Positions 43,593-52,460 of a DNA stretch of 53,196 bases are shown piece by piece. A program made the position numbers and the translations under genes. Below the pieces are notes generated by a model. It did not search any database, was not told where the DNA came from, and was given only the letters and a program-made list of their open reading frames with translations. The DNA is from Acidobacteriota bacterium. Its GTDB lineage: Bacteria > Acidobacteriota > Blastocatellia > RBC074. The DNA is taken from contig JAHBSF010000033.1 in assembly GCA_019639255.1 (NCBI GenBank), positions 1-53,196 of the forward strand, given 5' to 3'. Position 1 is the stretch's first letter; every line of letters begins with the position of its first letter.

Positions 43593-44620
43593 TCTTCCAG
43601 GTTTTCTGGAAAAATCTTTACATCCTGCGACCGGTCCAGCCGCGTCACCATCACCGCATCTTCGGTTTCGACCACCACAAGATTCTCTACGCCGAGCAGC
43701 GCAACCCTGCGTCCGGTGGAATAAACCAGATTGCCGTGCGAGTCTATCGCCGTTGCGCGGCCGAGCAGCAGATTGCCCGCCTCGTCGCATTCCCCGGCGC
43801 GCAGTTCGTAAAGCGCCTGCCAGCTTCCCACATCGCTCCACCCGAAATCCGCGCGCAGCACGCGCACGCTCGCCGTGGTTTTCTCCATTACCCCGTAATC
43901 GATCGATACCGGATCTATGCGGTCGTATACGCGAGCGACCGCCGATTCGTATTCATCGCTTCCGATTGCCGATTCGATCTCTTTCAGTCCTTCGGCGAGT
44001 TGGGGCAGGCAGGCGCGGATCTCACCGAGTATTGTTCCGGCGGTAAAGATGAATATGCCGCTGTTCCACAAGTGGCGCCCGCCTGCGATATACCGCATAG
44101 CGGTCTGAGAATCGGGCTTTTCGACGAACCTTTTCATGAAGTCGGGGTTTTCTTCATCCAGTTCGATATAGCCGTAGCCGGTTTCGGGGCGCGAGGGCGA
44201 GACGCCGAGCGTGACTATGTCGCCATTGCGCGCAAATTCGCCCGCCTCGTTGATTAATCCCGCAAAACGCTCCGCATCGGCGATGAAGTGATCGGCGGGC
44301 AGCACGACTATGGGGTCGTCGAGCGAACGCAGTTTGACGTGCAGGGCGGCCAGCCCGATGCATGCGGCCGTATTGCGTCCTCGCGGTTCGGTAAGGATTT
44401 GCACGGGGTTTTCGCCGAGCAATGTGTTTACAAGTTCCGCGTGCATTCGTCCCACGACGGCGTATACGCGGTCGCAGGATGTGAAGCGGCGGACGCGCGC
44501 TACGGTATCCTCGAACATCGTCCGGTCGCTTGTGATTTTCAAAAACTGTTTCGGCAGTCGTGCGCGGCTCGCGGGCCAGAACCGCGTGCCGGACCCGCCG
44601 GCCATGATTACGGCGAACAT
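43586..44620 (-). CDS. manC: Mannose-1-phosphate guanylyltransferase
   Basis: The 344-aa enzyme makes GDP-mannose from GTP and mannose 1-phosphate for glycan synthesis. It starts [20 protein letters not shown] with LPKQFLKI (nucleotidyltransferase signature), and has [30 protein letters not shown] and GVMEKT. The isomerase domain of bifunctional ManC/AlgA proteins is absent. AAGGAG 7 nt before ATG 44620 fixes the start rather than an upstream frame extension. The TAA stop lies in the adjacent palindrome arm. Confidence 0.92.
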   Translation of the reverse strand: MFAVIMAGGSGTRFWPASRARLPKQFLKITSDRTMFEDTVARVRRFTSCDRVYAVVGRMHAELVNTLLGENPVQILTEPRGRNTAACIGLAALHVKLRSLDDPIVVLPADHFIADAERFAGLINEAGEFARNGDIVTLGVSPSRPETGYGYIELDEENPDFMKRFVEKPDSQTAMRYIAGGRHLWNSGIFIFTAGTILGEIRACLPQLAEGLKEIESAIGSDEYESAVARVYDRIDPVSIDYGVMEKTTASVRVLRADFGWSDVGSWQALYELRAGECDEAGNLLLGRATAIDSHGNLVYSTGRRVALLGVENLVVVETEDAVMVTRLDRSQDVKIFPENLEEK

Positions 44621-44752
44621 CAGCGTCTCCTTGGGAAATGGTGCAGCGGCACTTTCGTATTCTCTCCACATCCTGCAATGGGGTAAAGTAGTTGGGTGCA
44701 GATAATCCCCGACGAACCCGAGTTGGCGCCCGATTTGACGGAGGATGGCGAC

Positions 44753-45916
44753 ATGGATGGTCGAGAACGGAAATTGCGCGATGTTTCGGCGTCCGCCGGT
44801 GCGCCGGATGTTTCAGCAGACAGGGATGCGACGACTGCAAAAGGGGATGAACTTGCGGCGCTTCTTTCGCAGCATCGCGGAGAGCGCCACATCATCGTGA
44901 TGCAGAGCTTCCCGGATCCGGATTCTATTTCCTCGGCGCTCGCGCATCAGATGATTTGTTCGCGCTTCGATATACAGTGCGAAATAGCCTACGACGGCGC
45001 AATCAGCCACCTCGAAAACATCGCCCTCGTGGAGTTGCTGAAGATTCCGCTTCTGCGCGTGCAGGACAACGACAAACTCCCGTCCTATCAGGGCAGTATT
45101 TTTGTCGATAATCAGGGAACGACTTCGGGATTGACCGAGCGATTGATCTCAGCGGGCGTGCCCGTGCTCGCGATCGTAGATCATCACGAACTTCAGAACA
45201 TCATAGAAGCGAAGTTTACCGATATACGCACCGATTGTTCCGCTACGGCTACGATGTATGCCGAGTACATGGAAGGCGGACTGTTGAGGCTTGAACCCGG
45301 AGATGTAGAGCACGCGCGGCTCGCTACCGCGCTTATGCACGGCATTCGCAGCGAAACCGGCGGGCTGGTGCGCGCCGATCGCAGGGATTTCCGGGCTGCG
45401 GGTTATCTGGCCGAGTATGTAGACCTCTCAGCGCTGCTGGGGATACTGTCGAGCCAGCGTTCGCGCCATACGATGGACGTAATCCACAAGGCGCTCAAAT
45501 CGCGTTCCGTGCGCGACAACTACAGCGTAGCGGGCGTCGGCTATATCAGGTACGAAGACCGGGACGCGATCCCGCAGGCGGCGGATTTCCTGATGACCGA
45601 GGAGTATGTGCATACGGCGATCGTCTACGGCATCGTAGTAAAGGACGGCGAGCGCGAATTCATTGTGGGCAGTCTGCGCACGCGCAAACCTACGCTCAAT
45701 CCCGATTCGTTTCTCAAGGATGCGCTCGGCGGCGCCGCGCCCGGTCATTACTACGGGGGCGGAAAACGCGAAGCGGGCGGCTTCGAAATTCCCATCGGCT
45801 TCCTCGCCGGACGCCACGACGAAGAGTATATGACCTGGAAGTGGCGCCTATACGACGAGCAGATACAGCGCAAACTGTGGGCCAAACTCGGCGTGCCGGA
45901 TGAGCGCAGCGAATAA
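44753..45916 (+). CDS. DHH/DHHA1-family phosphoesterase (NrnA-like)
   Basis: This 387-aa protein has the DHH core: [25 protein letters not shown], the IVDHHEL signature and the [13 protein letters not shown] block, followed by a DHHA1-like substrate domain ending [16 protein letters not shown]. Members hydrolyse short oligonucleotides, pAp or cyclic dinucleotides; this may be an NrnA-like oligoribonuclease. GGAGG 8 nt upstream supports ATG 44753; a GTG 57 nt upstream is also in frame. Its end GAATAAGAGAGATAAC is tandemly duplicated (45910-45941) into the palindrome. Confidence 0.85.
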   Translation: MDGRERKLRDVSASAGAPDVSADRDATTAKGDELAALLSQHRGERHIIVMQSFPDPDSISSALAHQMICSRFDIQCEIAYDGAISHLENIALVELLKIPLLRVQDNDKLPSYQGSIFVDNQGTTSGLTERLISAGVPVLAIVDHHELQNIIEAKFTDIRTDCSATATMYAEYMEGGLLRLEPGDVEHARLATALMHGIRSETGGLVRADRRDFRAAGYLAEYVDLSALLGILSSQRSRHTMDVIHKALKSRSVRDNYSVAGVGYIRYEDRDAIPQAADFLMTEEYVHTAIVYGIVVKDGEREFIVGSLRTRKPTLNPDSFLKDALGGAAPGHYYGGGKREAGGFEIPIGFLAGRHDEEYMTWKWRLYDEQIQRKLWAKLGVPDERSE

Positions 45917-46025
45917 GAGAGATAACGAATAAGAGAGATAACGGAACAAACGGAAAAACACGAAACAAACGGAAAAGATTGCACCCTTCCGTTTGTTTCG
46001 TGTTTTTCCGTTTGTTCCGTTATCT
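45910..46025. repeat. RCGRAA palindrome with duplicated left edge, convergent junction
   Basis: GAATAAGAGAGATAAC occurs twice in tandem at 45910-45941, the first carrying the DHH-gene stop. The arms GGAACAAACGGAAAAACACG and CGTGTTTTTCCGTTTGTTCC follow. The right edge is cut short after GTTATCT, where the 150-bp element begins. Confidence 0.85.
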
Positions 46026-46173
46026 AAGTAGAAAGACAAAAGTTCTTTCACAAACAGATCAAGTGGTCAACCAGAAGTTGCCCGATTTGATCTTTTCCAT
46101 CGTTTCCTCCTGGCTATTGCCAGGATAGCGCGACGGAAAGAAATTGTGAAAGAACTTTTGTCTACCTACTTAG
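46024..46173. repeat. 150-bp palindromic element, possible MITE
   Basis: The terminal inverted repeats are 30 nt with two mismatches: CTAAGTAG (46024-46031) through AAGTTCTTTCACAA (to 46053), mirrored at 46144-46173. The interior contains a second hairpin, CCTGGC-TATT-GCCAGG (46109-46124), and GATCAA/TTGATC arms. It truncates the neighbouring palindrome and holds the cheR stop (46170-46172). Confidence 0.8.
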
Positions 46174-47015
46174 TTTGTGCGCTGAAAGAATGTCGGCGCG
46201 TCCTTTACCGGCCGCAAACCCGAGTGGTGTATGAGCGAGGATTCGGACGGGGCTACCATAAGGTAACCGCCGGGTCTCAGCGATTGCGTGAGTCGTCCGA
46301 CCATCTGGCGCACGGCCGAACCGTGCAGATAAAGCAGCAGATTGGCGCAAACGATCAGATCGAAGCGACGGCTCATCCCCTTCCAGAACATCGGATCGAG
46401 CAGGTTGGCGCGGCGGAATGTGACGAGTTTGCGCGAATCCGGGACTACGGTGTAGACGCCGTTGAGCGGATCGTCGGGCGTTTCGCAGGTGTGGATGAAA
46501 TATTTGTCGCGGGTATGGGCGTCTACCTGGCGAAGCGCGGGCAGCGAGTAACGCGCCTGGCTTGCGGCGAGCAGCGCGCGGTTGCGCACATCGGTAGCGA
46601 ACACTTCCGCCGATTCGATTGCTCCCGGTTCGTTTGCCGTGCGCGCCTGATCTACGACAATTGCGAGCGAATAAGCCTCTTCGCCCGTAGAACACGCGGC
46701 GCTCCACAATCGCCGCCTTTCGCCCGCAGGACGCGCGGCGGCTATTGCCGGAAGTATGATGCGGCGCAGCGCGGAAAACTGCTGCGGTTCACGAAAGAAC
46801 CAGGTTTCGCCCACGGCGGCTTCTTCGACGAGTGCGAGCATCTCGCTGTGGCTGCCTGATGCGATCTGGCAGTATTCCTCGTGTGCGATATGAAGGCGCC
46901 GCGCCTTGCTTTCAATCGCGGTATTGATTTTTGCACGTGCGGAAGGATTCGCCGCCCAGCCGTAATTTTCGGCTAGCGCCTCTTCGAGTTTCTTGAAAGG
47001 GGATTGCTGGCTCAC
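46170..47015 (-). CDS. CheR-type chemotaxis protein methyltransferase
   Basis: The 281-aa product has the CheR layout: a helical N-terminal domain, then GETWFFREPQQF, the AdoMet loop LWSAACSTGEEAYSLAIVV, ATDVRNRALLAASQARY, and the acceptor-side FDLIVCANLLLYL and GGYLMVAPSESSL blocks. CheR methylates glutamates of chemoreceptors. No other chemotaxis gene is in the window, so it may modify a different sensor. The start is GTG 47015, chosen because the family N-terminus begins there; the ribosome-binding site is weak. The stop comes from the 150-bp element, so the C-terminus has been modified. Confidence 0.87.
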   Translation of the reverse strand: MSQQSPFKKLEEALAENYGWAANPSARAKINTAIESKARRLHIAHEEYCQIASGSHSEMLALVEEAAVGETWFFREPQQFSALRRIILPAIAAARPAGERRRLWSAACSTGEEAYSLAIVVDQARTANEPGAIESAEVFATDVRNRALLAASQARYSLPALRQVDAHTRDKYFIHTCETPDDPLNGVYTVVPDSRKLVTFRRANLLDPMFWKGMSRRFDLIVCANLLLYLHGSAVRQMVGRLTQSLRPGGYLMVAPSESSLIHHSGLRPVKDAPTFFQRTN

Positions 47016-47069
47016 TTTGTTCGGCGTTTGTCTTTACCCGTCGCCTAGCCCGTCGCTTCAGTCGCAGCT

Positions 47070-47561
47070 TCATTCGTTGCTTCTGATCCATTCACCCGAC
47101 CGGCCGCCGCTTTTGCGTTCAAGCCTCAGATCCGTGATCGTCATTGCGCGATCCATCGCCTTGCACATGTCGTAAAGCGTCAGCGCCGCGACCGATGCGG
47201 CCGTCAATGCCTCCATCTCGACGCCGGTTTGCGCGCTGGTTGACGCCGTAGCCGTGATTTCCGCGCCCTCGTCAGCCAGAGTTATCTGCACATCGGCGTG
47301 CGAGAGCGCAAGCGGATGGCAAAGCGGAATCAGGTCCGAGGTTTTCTTTGCGGCCATGATTCCGGCAAGGCGGGCGGTTTCGAGCGGATCGCCTTTGGGC
47401 GTCCTGCGTTCGCGAATCGCAGAGACGGTATCGGGCGACATCAACACGCGCACGCGCGCTTCGGCCGAGCGCGCCGTAACGGCCTTCGCTCCGACATCCA
47501 CCATCACGATCCGCCCCTCGCGGTCTACGTGCGACAATTCCTTGTTCTTTTCTTCGCCCAT
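47070..47561 (-). CDS. moaC: Cyclic pyranopterin monophosphate synthase
   Basis: This 163-aa enzyme converts 3',8-cyclo-GTP to cPMP, the first pterin of molybdenum cofactor synthesis. Family motifs are [65 protein letters not shown] and the C-terminal KSGG. The C-terminus keeps [12 protein letters not shown] 47561 follows GGAGAG and a GTGCTGA-rich leader into which a MITE has inserted. It shares strand and context with moeA upstream. Confidence 0.92.
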   Translation of the reverse strand: MGEEKNKELSHVDREGRIVMVDVGAKAVTARSAEARVRVLMSPDTVSAIRERRTPKGDPLETARLAGIMAAKKTSDLIPLCHPLALSHADVQITLADEGAEITATASTSAQTGVEMEALTAASVAALTLYDMCKAMDRAMTITDLRLERKSGGRSGEWIRSNE

Positions 47562-47575
47562 CGCTCTCCACTCAG

Positions 47576-47827
47576 CACTCAGCACTCTGTAAACAAAGTT
47601 CTTTGAGTTTTTCAGCCGCGGAGCGGCGAAAGAGCTGTAGCCGAGGGCATAAGCCCTGGGTAGGTGTAGAGAAGCGGCGCCAGCCCCGGAGGGGCGGAAG
47701 ATCTTTCGCCCTTTCAGGGCTTGGACGTTTTTCGCCTGCTGACCTGGCGCTCACGCACCAGGCTACAGGTCCTTCGCCGCTCCGCGGCTGAAAAACTCAA
47801 AGAACTTTGTTTACAGAGCATTCAGCA
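47576..47827. mobile_element. 234-bp MITE-like element with 9-bp target duplication (copy 2)
   Basis: The element (47585-47818) shares ends and most interior with 25022-25254, beginning CTCTGTAAACAAAGTTC and ending GTTTACAGAG. CACTCAGCA (47576-47584) and CATTCAGCA (47819-47827) are a 9-bp duplication with one mismatch. It interrupts a CTCAGCACTCAGCA repeat between moeA and moaC, and may now separate their transcription. Confidence 0.9.
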
Positions 47828-47846
47828 CTCAGCACTTTCTCCCCTC

Positions 47847-49067
47847 TCACTCAGCGCTTCCCAGCAACACGATTTCGGCAAGTTCACCCTCTTCGAGCCT
47901 CTCGCGATCCTCCGGCACGACAACGAGCGCCTCTGCGCGCACAAACGCCACCAGATCCGACGATCCGCTCCATTTGAGAGGGTCCGCAACCGCGCGTCCG
48001 TCATCTATACGCAACCGCGCCGGCTGATGACTGCGGCGCGGCGGCGCGCCCTTGACCCTTCTCGACAGATACGCGCGCACGCGCGGCAGGTGAATCATTT
48101 CAGCACCCTGCATCGCCATCAGCACGGGTCGCGCAAACAGGTGAAACGATACGGCTACGGATACGGGATTGCCCGGCAGCCCGAAAACCACGCACTCGCC
48201 GAGCCGCGCAAATACCGTTGGTTTTCCGGGATGCATCGCCACACGTTCTACGATGATGTCCGCGCCGAGGGCCGCAAGCGCCGGTTTGACCAGATCGTAA
48301 TCGCCCATCGATACGCCGCCCGAAAGCAGTATTACGTCGGCAGTTTCGGCCGCTTGCGCAATCGACGCTCGGGTTTCGGCCATGTCGTCGCGGATGATTC
48401 CGGTAGATATGATTTCGGCGCCTGCGCTGCCGGCATAACCCGCGAGCGCATATGTGTTGGAGTTGCGGATCTGCGCCGGGCCGGGCCGTTCGGATACATC
48501 TACGAGTTCGCTTCCCGTAGAGAGCATCGCTGCGCGCGGCCTTCGTGAAACCGCTACGTTGGCGTACCCGAAACTCGCGAGCACGGCCGAGGCGGCGGGG
48601 GTAATTCCGGCGCCGGCTTTCAGAATTGCATCTCCGGTGCGAGCCTCGATTCCGCGCGGAGTTATAAACTGCCCGGATTTGACCGGAGCGCGAAGTTCGA
48701 TAAAGCCGTCTTCGAGGACTTCGATGACCTCTATTTTTTCGACTGCATCTGCGCCTTCGGGTAGGGGCGCTCCCGTCATGATGCGCACTGCCTGGCCCGG
48801 TGCGACCGCGCCGCCGAAAACCGATCCGGCCGCGGTTTCTCCGATTGCGCGCAGCCGTGCGGGGGAATCGGACGAAGCCGATGCAGTATCTGCGGAGCGC
48901 ACGGCGTAGCCGTCCATGCGAGCGCGATCGAATGGCGGCAGGTCCATATCGGCGCAGGCGTCGGCGCGCAGCACGCGGCCTGCCGCTGCCGCAAGCGGTG
49001 CGTTTTCGACCGGCAAAAGTGGAGTGCGCGCAAGCATCCGTGCAAGCGCGTCTTCGATGCGCAACAT
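47847..49067 (-). CDS. moeA: Molybdopterin molybdotransferase
   Basis: The 406-aa enzyme inserts molybdenum into adenylylated molybdopterin. Motifs are [66 protein letters not shown] and [18 protein letters not shown]. The C-terminal domain IV (about 330-406) is complete. The start at 49067 gives the normal N-terminus [13 protein letters not shown], but it has no ribosome-binding site and follows a terminator-like hairpin after only a few bases. It and moaC supply cofactor for the Mo enzyme at 19-22 kb. Confidence 0.92.
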   Translation of the reverse strand: MLRIEDALARMLARTPLLPVENAPLAAAAGRVLRADACADMDLPPFDRARMDGYAVRSADTASASSDSPARLRAIGETAAGSVFGGAVAPGQAVRIMTGAPLPEGADAVEKIEVIEVLEDGFIELRAPVKSGQFITPRGIEARTGDAILKAGAGITPAASAVLASFGYANVAVSRRPRAAMLSTGSELVDVSERPGPAQIRNSNTYALAGYAGSAGAEIISTGIIRDDMAETRASIAQAAETADVILLSGGVSMGDYDLVKPALAALGADIIVERVAMHPGKPTVFARLGECVVFGLPGNPVSVAVSFHLFARPVLMAMQGAEMIHLPRVRAYLSRRVKGAPPRRSHQPARLRIDDGRAVADPLKWSGSSDLVAFVRAEALVVVPEDRERLEEGELAEIVLLGSAE

Positions 49068-49107
49068 GCGGAAAAATCAAAAAGCCGCTCACCACAGGAG
49101 AGCGGCT
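49068..49107 (-). terminator. Terminator-like hairpin in the moeA leader (possible attenuator)
   Basis: On the minus strand AGCCGCTC-N9-GAGCGGCT is followed by TTTTTGATTTTT and then CCGC and the moeA ATG. There is no room for a promoter between this hairpin and the start codon, so it must lie in the moeA transcript. Confidence 0.6.
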
Positions 49108-49433
49108 GCGTTCTCAAAATCGTAGGAGAATGATCGCGGCGCGCGCGTTTCGATCAACGCGGCGAGGGTGAGATTACACCCGCCGCCGCAGCGAATGCAA
49201 GCGGGCGTCGGATTGGATTGGATCAATATTCGCCGCAGTATTTGCAGCAGCAGGGTTGTGGGAAGATAACCGGAACACGCAATACAGGGAAGCAGCGGAA
49301 ACAACGGAAAGAGCGATCGTTTTTCAGCGACTTCAGCGCGTTCGGTGTGTTCGGTGGTTTGTTTTCTTCTCAAATCGGGAAAGGATCGTTCAGCTTTCCG
49401 GCGCCGACGGCGCTTGCCGAGCGGGAGACGGCA
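49108..49433. other. Upstream leader region of moeA and a decayed palindrome
   Basis: From 49108 to 49215 the minus strand could fold further, with TGATCG/CGATCA arms at 49131-49157 and GGGTG/CACCC arms near 49170-49180. From 49256 to 49376 there is a decayed palindrome (GGAACACGC, CAGCGGAAACAACGG, then GCGTTCGGTGTGTTCGG). I find no credible gene. Confidence 0.5.
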
Positions 49434-49531
49434 AGAGAGATAACGGAACAGACGAAATGAAACGAAAATCAGGGAAAAGTTGAATATTTTCATAGTTTCC
49501 GTCTCATTTCGTCTGTTCCGTTATCTCTCTT
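49434..49531. repeat. Intergenic RCGRAA palindrome, divergent junction
   Basis: AGAGAGATAACGGAACAGACG faces CGTCTGTTCCGTTATCTCTCT, again with the AACAGACG/CGTCTGTT paired variant and 9-10-9 spacing. The loop is AGTTGAATATTTTC. A T-tract and a conserved right flank follow. Confidence 0.88.
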
Positions 49532-49643
49532 TTTTGTCTCAATGTAATGTGGTTTGATATAGCAATGACAGAGCCAACGGTTGGTAGGTAAGAGGACTCG
49601 AAATACGGTCATCCGAGATCGCTAAAAATTGACAGGAGGATTT

Positions 49644-50690
49644 ATGACAACGACCAAAGTCGCAACAGCATCCATGATGGTCGCGCAGGTTCCCGCACCG
49701 GGAGCAGATTTCCAGATCGTCGAACGCGAGATTCCCACTCCCGATGCAGGACAGGTGCGCATCCGAGTGCAGGCCTGCGGCGTTTGCCACAGCGATGTGT
49801 TCACAAAAGACGGCTTGTTTCCCGGCATTCAGTATCCGCGCGTCCCGGGACACGAGGTCGTGGGCGTCATTGATGAAATAGGGGGAGAACCGGGGGCGGG
49901 CGTTTCCGCGTGGACAATAGGACAGCGTGTAGGCGTCGGCTGGCACGGCGGCTACGACGGCACGTGTACGGCGTGCCGTCGCGGAGATTTTATCAATTGC
50001 CGGAATATGAAAATTGCGGGCATCAGCTATGACGGCGGATACCAGGAATACATGGTGGCTCCTGTGGAGGCGCTGGCGGCGATCCCGGACAGTCTCAATG
50101 ACGCCGAAGCCGCACCGCTGCTCTGCGCGGGAATCACCACTTTCAACGCGTTGCGGCACAGCGGGGCGGTTCCCGGCGACCTGGTTGCGGTGCAGGGCGT
50201 CGGCGGTTTGGGGCACCTCGGAATTCAATTCGCGAACAAGTTTGGTTATCGCGTCGCGGCTATCGGGCGCGGCTCGGGAAACGATGTGCTCGCCAGGAAA
50301 CTCGGCGCGCACGAGTACATTGACAGCAGAGCGACGAATGCGGCTGAGGCATTGCAAAAACTGGGAGGTGCACGAGTGATTCTTGCCACGGCCCCAAACT
50401 CGAAAGCGATGTCCGCGTTGATTGACGGTCTGGGGGCCAACGGCAAGCTCGTGGTCGTGGGCGCCGACTTCGATCCCGTTGAGGTCTCTCCGGCGCAGCT
50501 CATATTCGGCAATCGAACGATTCAAGGCTGGGCATCGGGAACCCCGATGGATTCCGAGGACGCACTGCACTTCGCCGAACTCACGGGCGTGCGCCCGATG
50601 ATTGAAACCTATCCGCTTGAAAAAGCGGCGGAGGCTTACGCGCGCATGCTGGGCGGCGATGCACAGTTCCGCGTCGTGCTCACGATGTGA
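49644..50690 (+). CDS. Zinc-dependent alcohol dehydrogenase (MDR family)
   Basis: This 348-aa protein has the GroES-like catalytic domain with VQACGVCHSDVFTKDG and PGHEVVGVIDEIG, structural zinc Cys in GYDGTCTACRRGDFINC, and the Rossmann motif VQGVGGLGHLGIQFANKFG. It belongs to the AdhA/AdhP-like NAD(P)-dependent group acting on primary alcohols or aldehydes. AGGAGG 5 nt before ATG 49644 gives the start. It stands alone behind a palindrome, and its promoter region resembles the one before the sensor gene at 51168. Confidence 0.92.
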   Translation: MTTTKVATASMMVAQVPAPGADFQIVEREIPTPDAGQVRIRVQACGVCHSDVFTKDGLFPGIQYPRVPGHEVVGVIDEIGGEPGAGVSAWTIGQRVGVGWHGGYDGTCTACRRGDFINCRNMKIAGISYDGGYQEYMVAPVEALAAIPDSLNDAEAAPLLCAGITTFNALRHSGAVPGDLVAVQGVGGLGHLGIQFANKFGYRVAAIGRGSGNDVLARKLGAHEYIDSRATNAAEALQKLGGARVILATAPNSKAMSALIDGLGANGKLVVVGADFDPVEVSPAQLIFGNRTIQGWASGTPMDSEDALHFAELTGVRPMIETYPLEKAAEAYARMLGGDAQFRVVLTM

Positions 50691-50703
50691 ACCAGCTACG
50701 TAT

Positions 50704-50877
50704 ATGCGATGGAGGAAGCTGTATGTACGAACTACTTTCGTGCTGATTGCAGTTGCCGCGATGATTGGCCTCGTCGCCTTCCCGTCATCTGCAACTCGAC
50801 GCGCAGCGCTCGCGCTCTTTGTAGCCCAACGTGGCGGGGACGCCCCTGAATCAGACCGCAGAAGATTTGTATCGTGA
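50704..50877 (+). CDS. Small hydrophobic open reading frame, doubtful
   Basis: A 57-aa frame starts at ATG 50704 with basic residues MRWRKLYVR and then TTFVLIAVAAMIGLVAF, which could be a signal anchor, and ends with a charged tail. It could be a small membrane protein, or the remnant 5' end of a lost secreted protein. No ribosome-binding site is convincing and no family is recognised. It precedes a palindrome. Confidence 0.3.
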   Translation: MRWRKLYVRTTFVLIAVAAMIGLVAFPSSATRRAALALFVAQRGGDAPESDRRRFVS

Positions 50878-50881
50878 CACG

Positions 50882-50983
50882 GAAGAGAGATGACGGAACA
50901 AACGAAAAAAGACGGAAACTGCGGAAATATGCAACTTTTCCGTAATTTTCGTGTTATTTCGAATGTTGCGTTATCTCTCTTTC
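50882..50983. repeat. Intergenic RCGRAA palindrome with conserved right flank
   Basis: AGAGAGATGACGGAACAAACG faces GCGTTATCTCTCT with some decay in the right arm. The loop AATATGCAAC is in the inverted orientation. The right flank GTCCCAATGTTGTGTGG matches that of 49531 and, on the other strand, that left of 32755. Confidence 0.82.
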
Positions 50984-51167
50984 AGGTCCCAATGTTGTGT
51001 GGTGTGATTTAAACATCCCGCCGGAGTCCATTCCCATTCCGAGCTTGATACCACAAACGTGGTATTTTTTTCCGCCGCCGATAGTGGTAGGGCGGAACTA
51101 TCCGATTTCGTGATGCGGCCATCGCCTGCCAAAGTCGATCATAGGGGCCAACGAGGCGAAAATTACG

Positions 51168-52460
51168 TTGCAACCCACGGGACTTGAAAATTCGAATGCC
51201 GGCAGATATTTCCGGCAAAAGTGTATTCTGGCGGTGGTCTTTTGCGTTTTATTCGGCGGTTGTCGGTCGGAGCAGCCGGGCGCGGGGCCGTCAATAGAGT
51301 TCACACAGGTTCCCCCGATGGATGAGGGCGGCAGGCCGAACATGGCTGCGATCGGAGGGCGGGCAGTCGGCGCTCGTGCTGGACAACGGATCGTGCTGTA
51401 TGCGCGCAGCGGGGCCTGGTACGTACAGCCCTTTGTAGAAGATCCGTTTACGTCGATTCAACCGGACTCGACGTGGAAGAATTCCACTCACCTGGGAACG
51501 GAGTACGCCGCGCTGCTGGTCGAGGAGGACTATCGCCCGCCGCTTACAACGGAGTCGCTTCCGGTTGTCGGAAACGGAGTCGTCGTCTCATCGAGGGTGC
51601 GAGGCGAGGTCAGGTTTGTGGTGCCGGCGTTTTGGGAGACGCGGCGGTTCAGGCTCTCGGCGGCGCTGGTTAGCTTGCTTGCGCTGCTGGCCGCATATCG
51701 CATTCGGGTTCGGCAATTGACTCGGCAAATGAGCGTTCGTTTTCAAGAGAGGCTGGCCGAGCGGACGCGGATTGCACAGGATCTGCACGATACGCTGCTG
51801 CAGGATTTCTTGAGCGCCTCGATGCAATTATACTTGGCTGTCGAGCGCCTGCCGGAGGATTCTCCTGAGCGCAGCAATTTCGAGCAGGTTCGGCAACTGA
51901 TGGATCGGGCTATAGCGGAGGGTCGGAATACGGTGCGAGGGCTGCGCTCAATTACCGAGGACTGCCTCGATCTGGAACCTGCGTTTTCACGGATGGGGAA
52001 TGAGTTCGACGCCGAGTCCCGAATTCAATTGCGTGTGTCGGCTGTGGGCAAGCGCAGGTCGTTGCATCCGATCATACGTGATGAGGTGTACCGGATCGGC
52101 CGCGAAGCGCTGGCTGTTGCAGTCAGTCGTTTCGGGATGAAAAGCATTGAGGCGGAGGTGAAGTATTCCGCCGGCCGGCTGCGCATTACGATCCACGGCA
52201 CTGGTGGAAGCGTCGATCAGGGCGATAAGGACGGCGATTTCCTGATGATTCGCGAGCGGGCGCAAAGGATTGGCGCCCGGCTCAGGGTTTGGACCCGGGA
52301 CGGCCGGGAAGTGAAGATCGAGCTGTCGGTCCCGGGCAGGGTCGCCTTTCTCAACGATTCCTCCAGACGGCCGTTCGGCTTTCTGCTGTTCGGGAGGATG
52401 GCCTGGCCGCGCCGGCGTCCAGCGGGAGCCGCAGAGAACGAAAAGGAGGCAGGGCAATGA
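51168..52460 (+). CDS. Membrane-anchored sensor histidine kinase (HisKA_3 type) with degenerate ATPase domain
   Basis: The 430-aa protein starts at TTG 51168 and has a lipoprotein-like signal, AVVFCVLFGGC (Cys near 32). A periplasmic beta domain follows (RIVLYARSGAWYVQPF, NSTHLGTEYAALLVE), then FWETRRFRLSAALVSLLALLAAY (membrane) and a HisKA_3 dimerisation helix with the phospho-acceptor His near 206 in RIAQDLHDTLLQ. The ATPase domain looks eroded: the usual N box reads REALAVAVSRFG with no Asn, and the DNGxG and GLxGMRERA boxes read HGTGGS and GDFLMIRERA. It overlaps the response regulator gene (ATGA). Ligand unknown. Confidence 0.8.
   Translation: MQPTGLENSNAGRYFRQKCILAVVFCVLFGGCRSEQPGAGPSIEFTQVPPMDEGGRPNMAAIGGRAVGARAGQRIVLYARSGAWYVQPFVEDPFTSIQPDSTWKNSTHLGTEYAALLVEEDYRPPLTTESLPVVGNGVVVSSRVRGEVRFVVPAFWETRRFRLSAALVSLLALLAAYRIRVRQLTRQMSVRFQERLAERTRIAQDLHDTLLQDFLSASMQLYLAVERLPEDSPERSNFEQVRQLMDRAIAEGRNTVRGLRSITEDCLDLEPAFSRMGNEFDAESRIQLRVSAVGKRRSLHPIIRDEVYRIGREALAVAVSRFGMKSIEAEVKYSAGRLRITIHGTGGSVDQGDKDGDFLMIRERAQRIGARLRVWTRDGREVKIELSVPGRVAFLNDSSRRPFGFLLFGRMAWPRRRPAGAAENEKEAGQ

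Noticed and set aside
46059-46071. Third GntR-type operator at TGGTCAACCA in the 150-bp element
   Set aside because: The spacing is one base short of TnGTnnnACnA and it lies inside a repeat at a convergent junction.
49108-49215. tRNA or other classical RNA gene
   Set aside because: Hairpin potential exists, but there is no cloverleaf, no T-loop GTTCGA motif and no acceptor stem.
49089-49493. Minus-strand frame of 134 codons upstream of moeA
   Set aside because: Its first part is translated palindrome arm and its last part is the structured moeA leader; there is no ribosome-binding site or family resemblance.
5910-50983. CRISPR array
   Set aside because: The repeats are dispersed single hairpins of 90-140 bp separated by genes, not short direct repeats with unique spacers.
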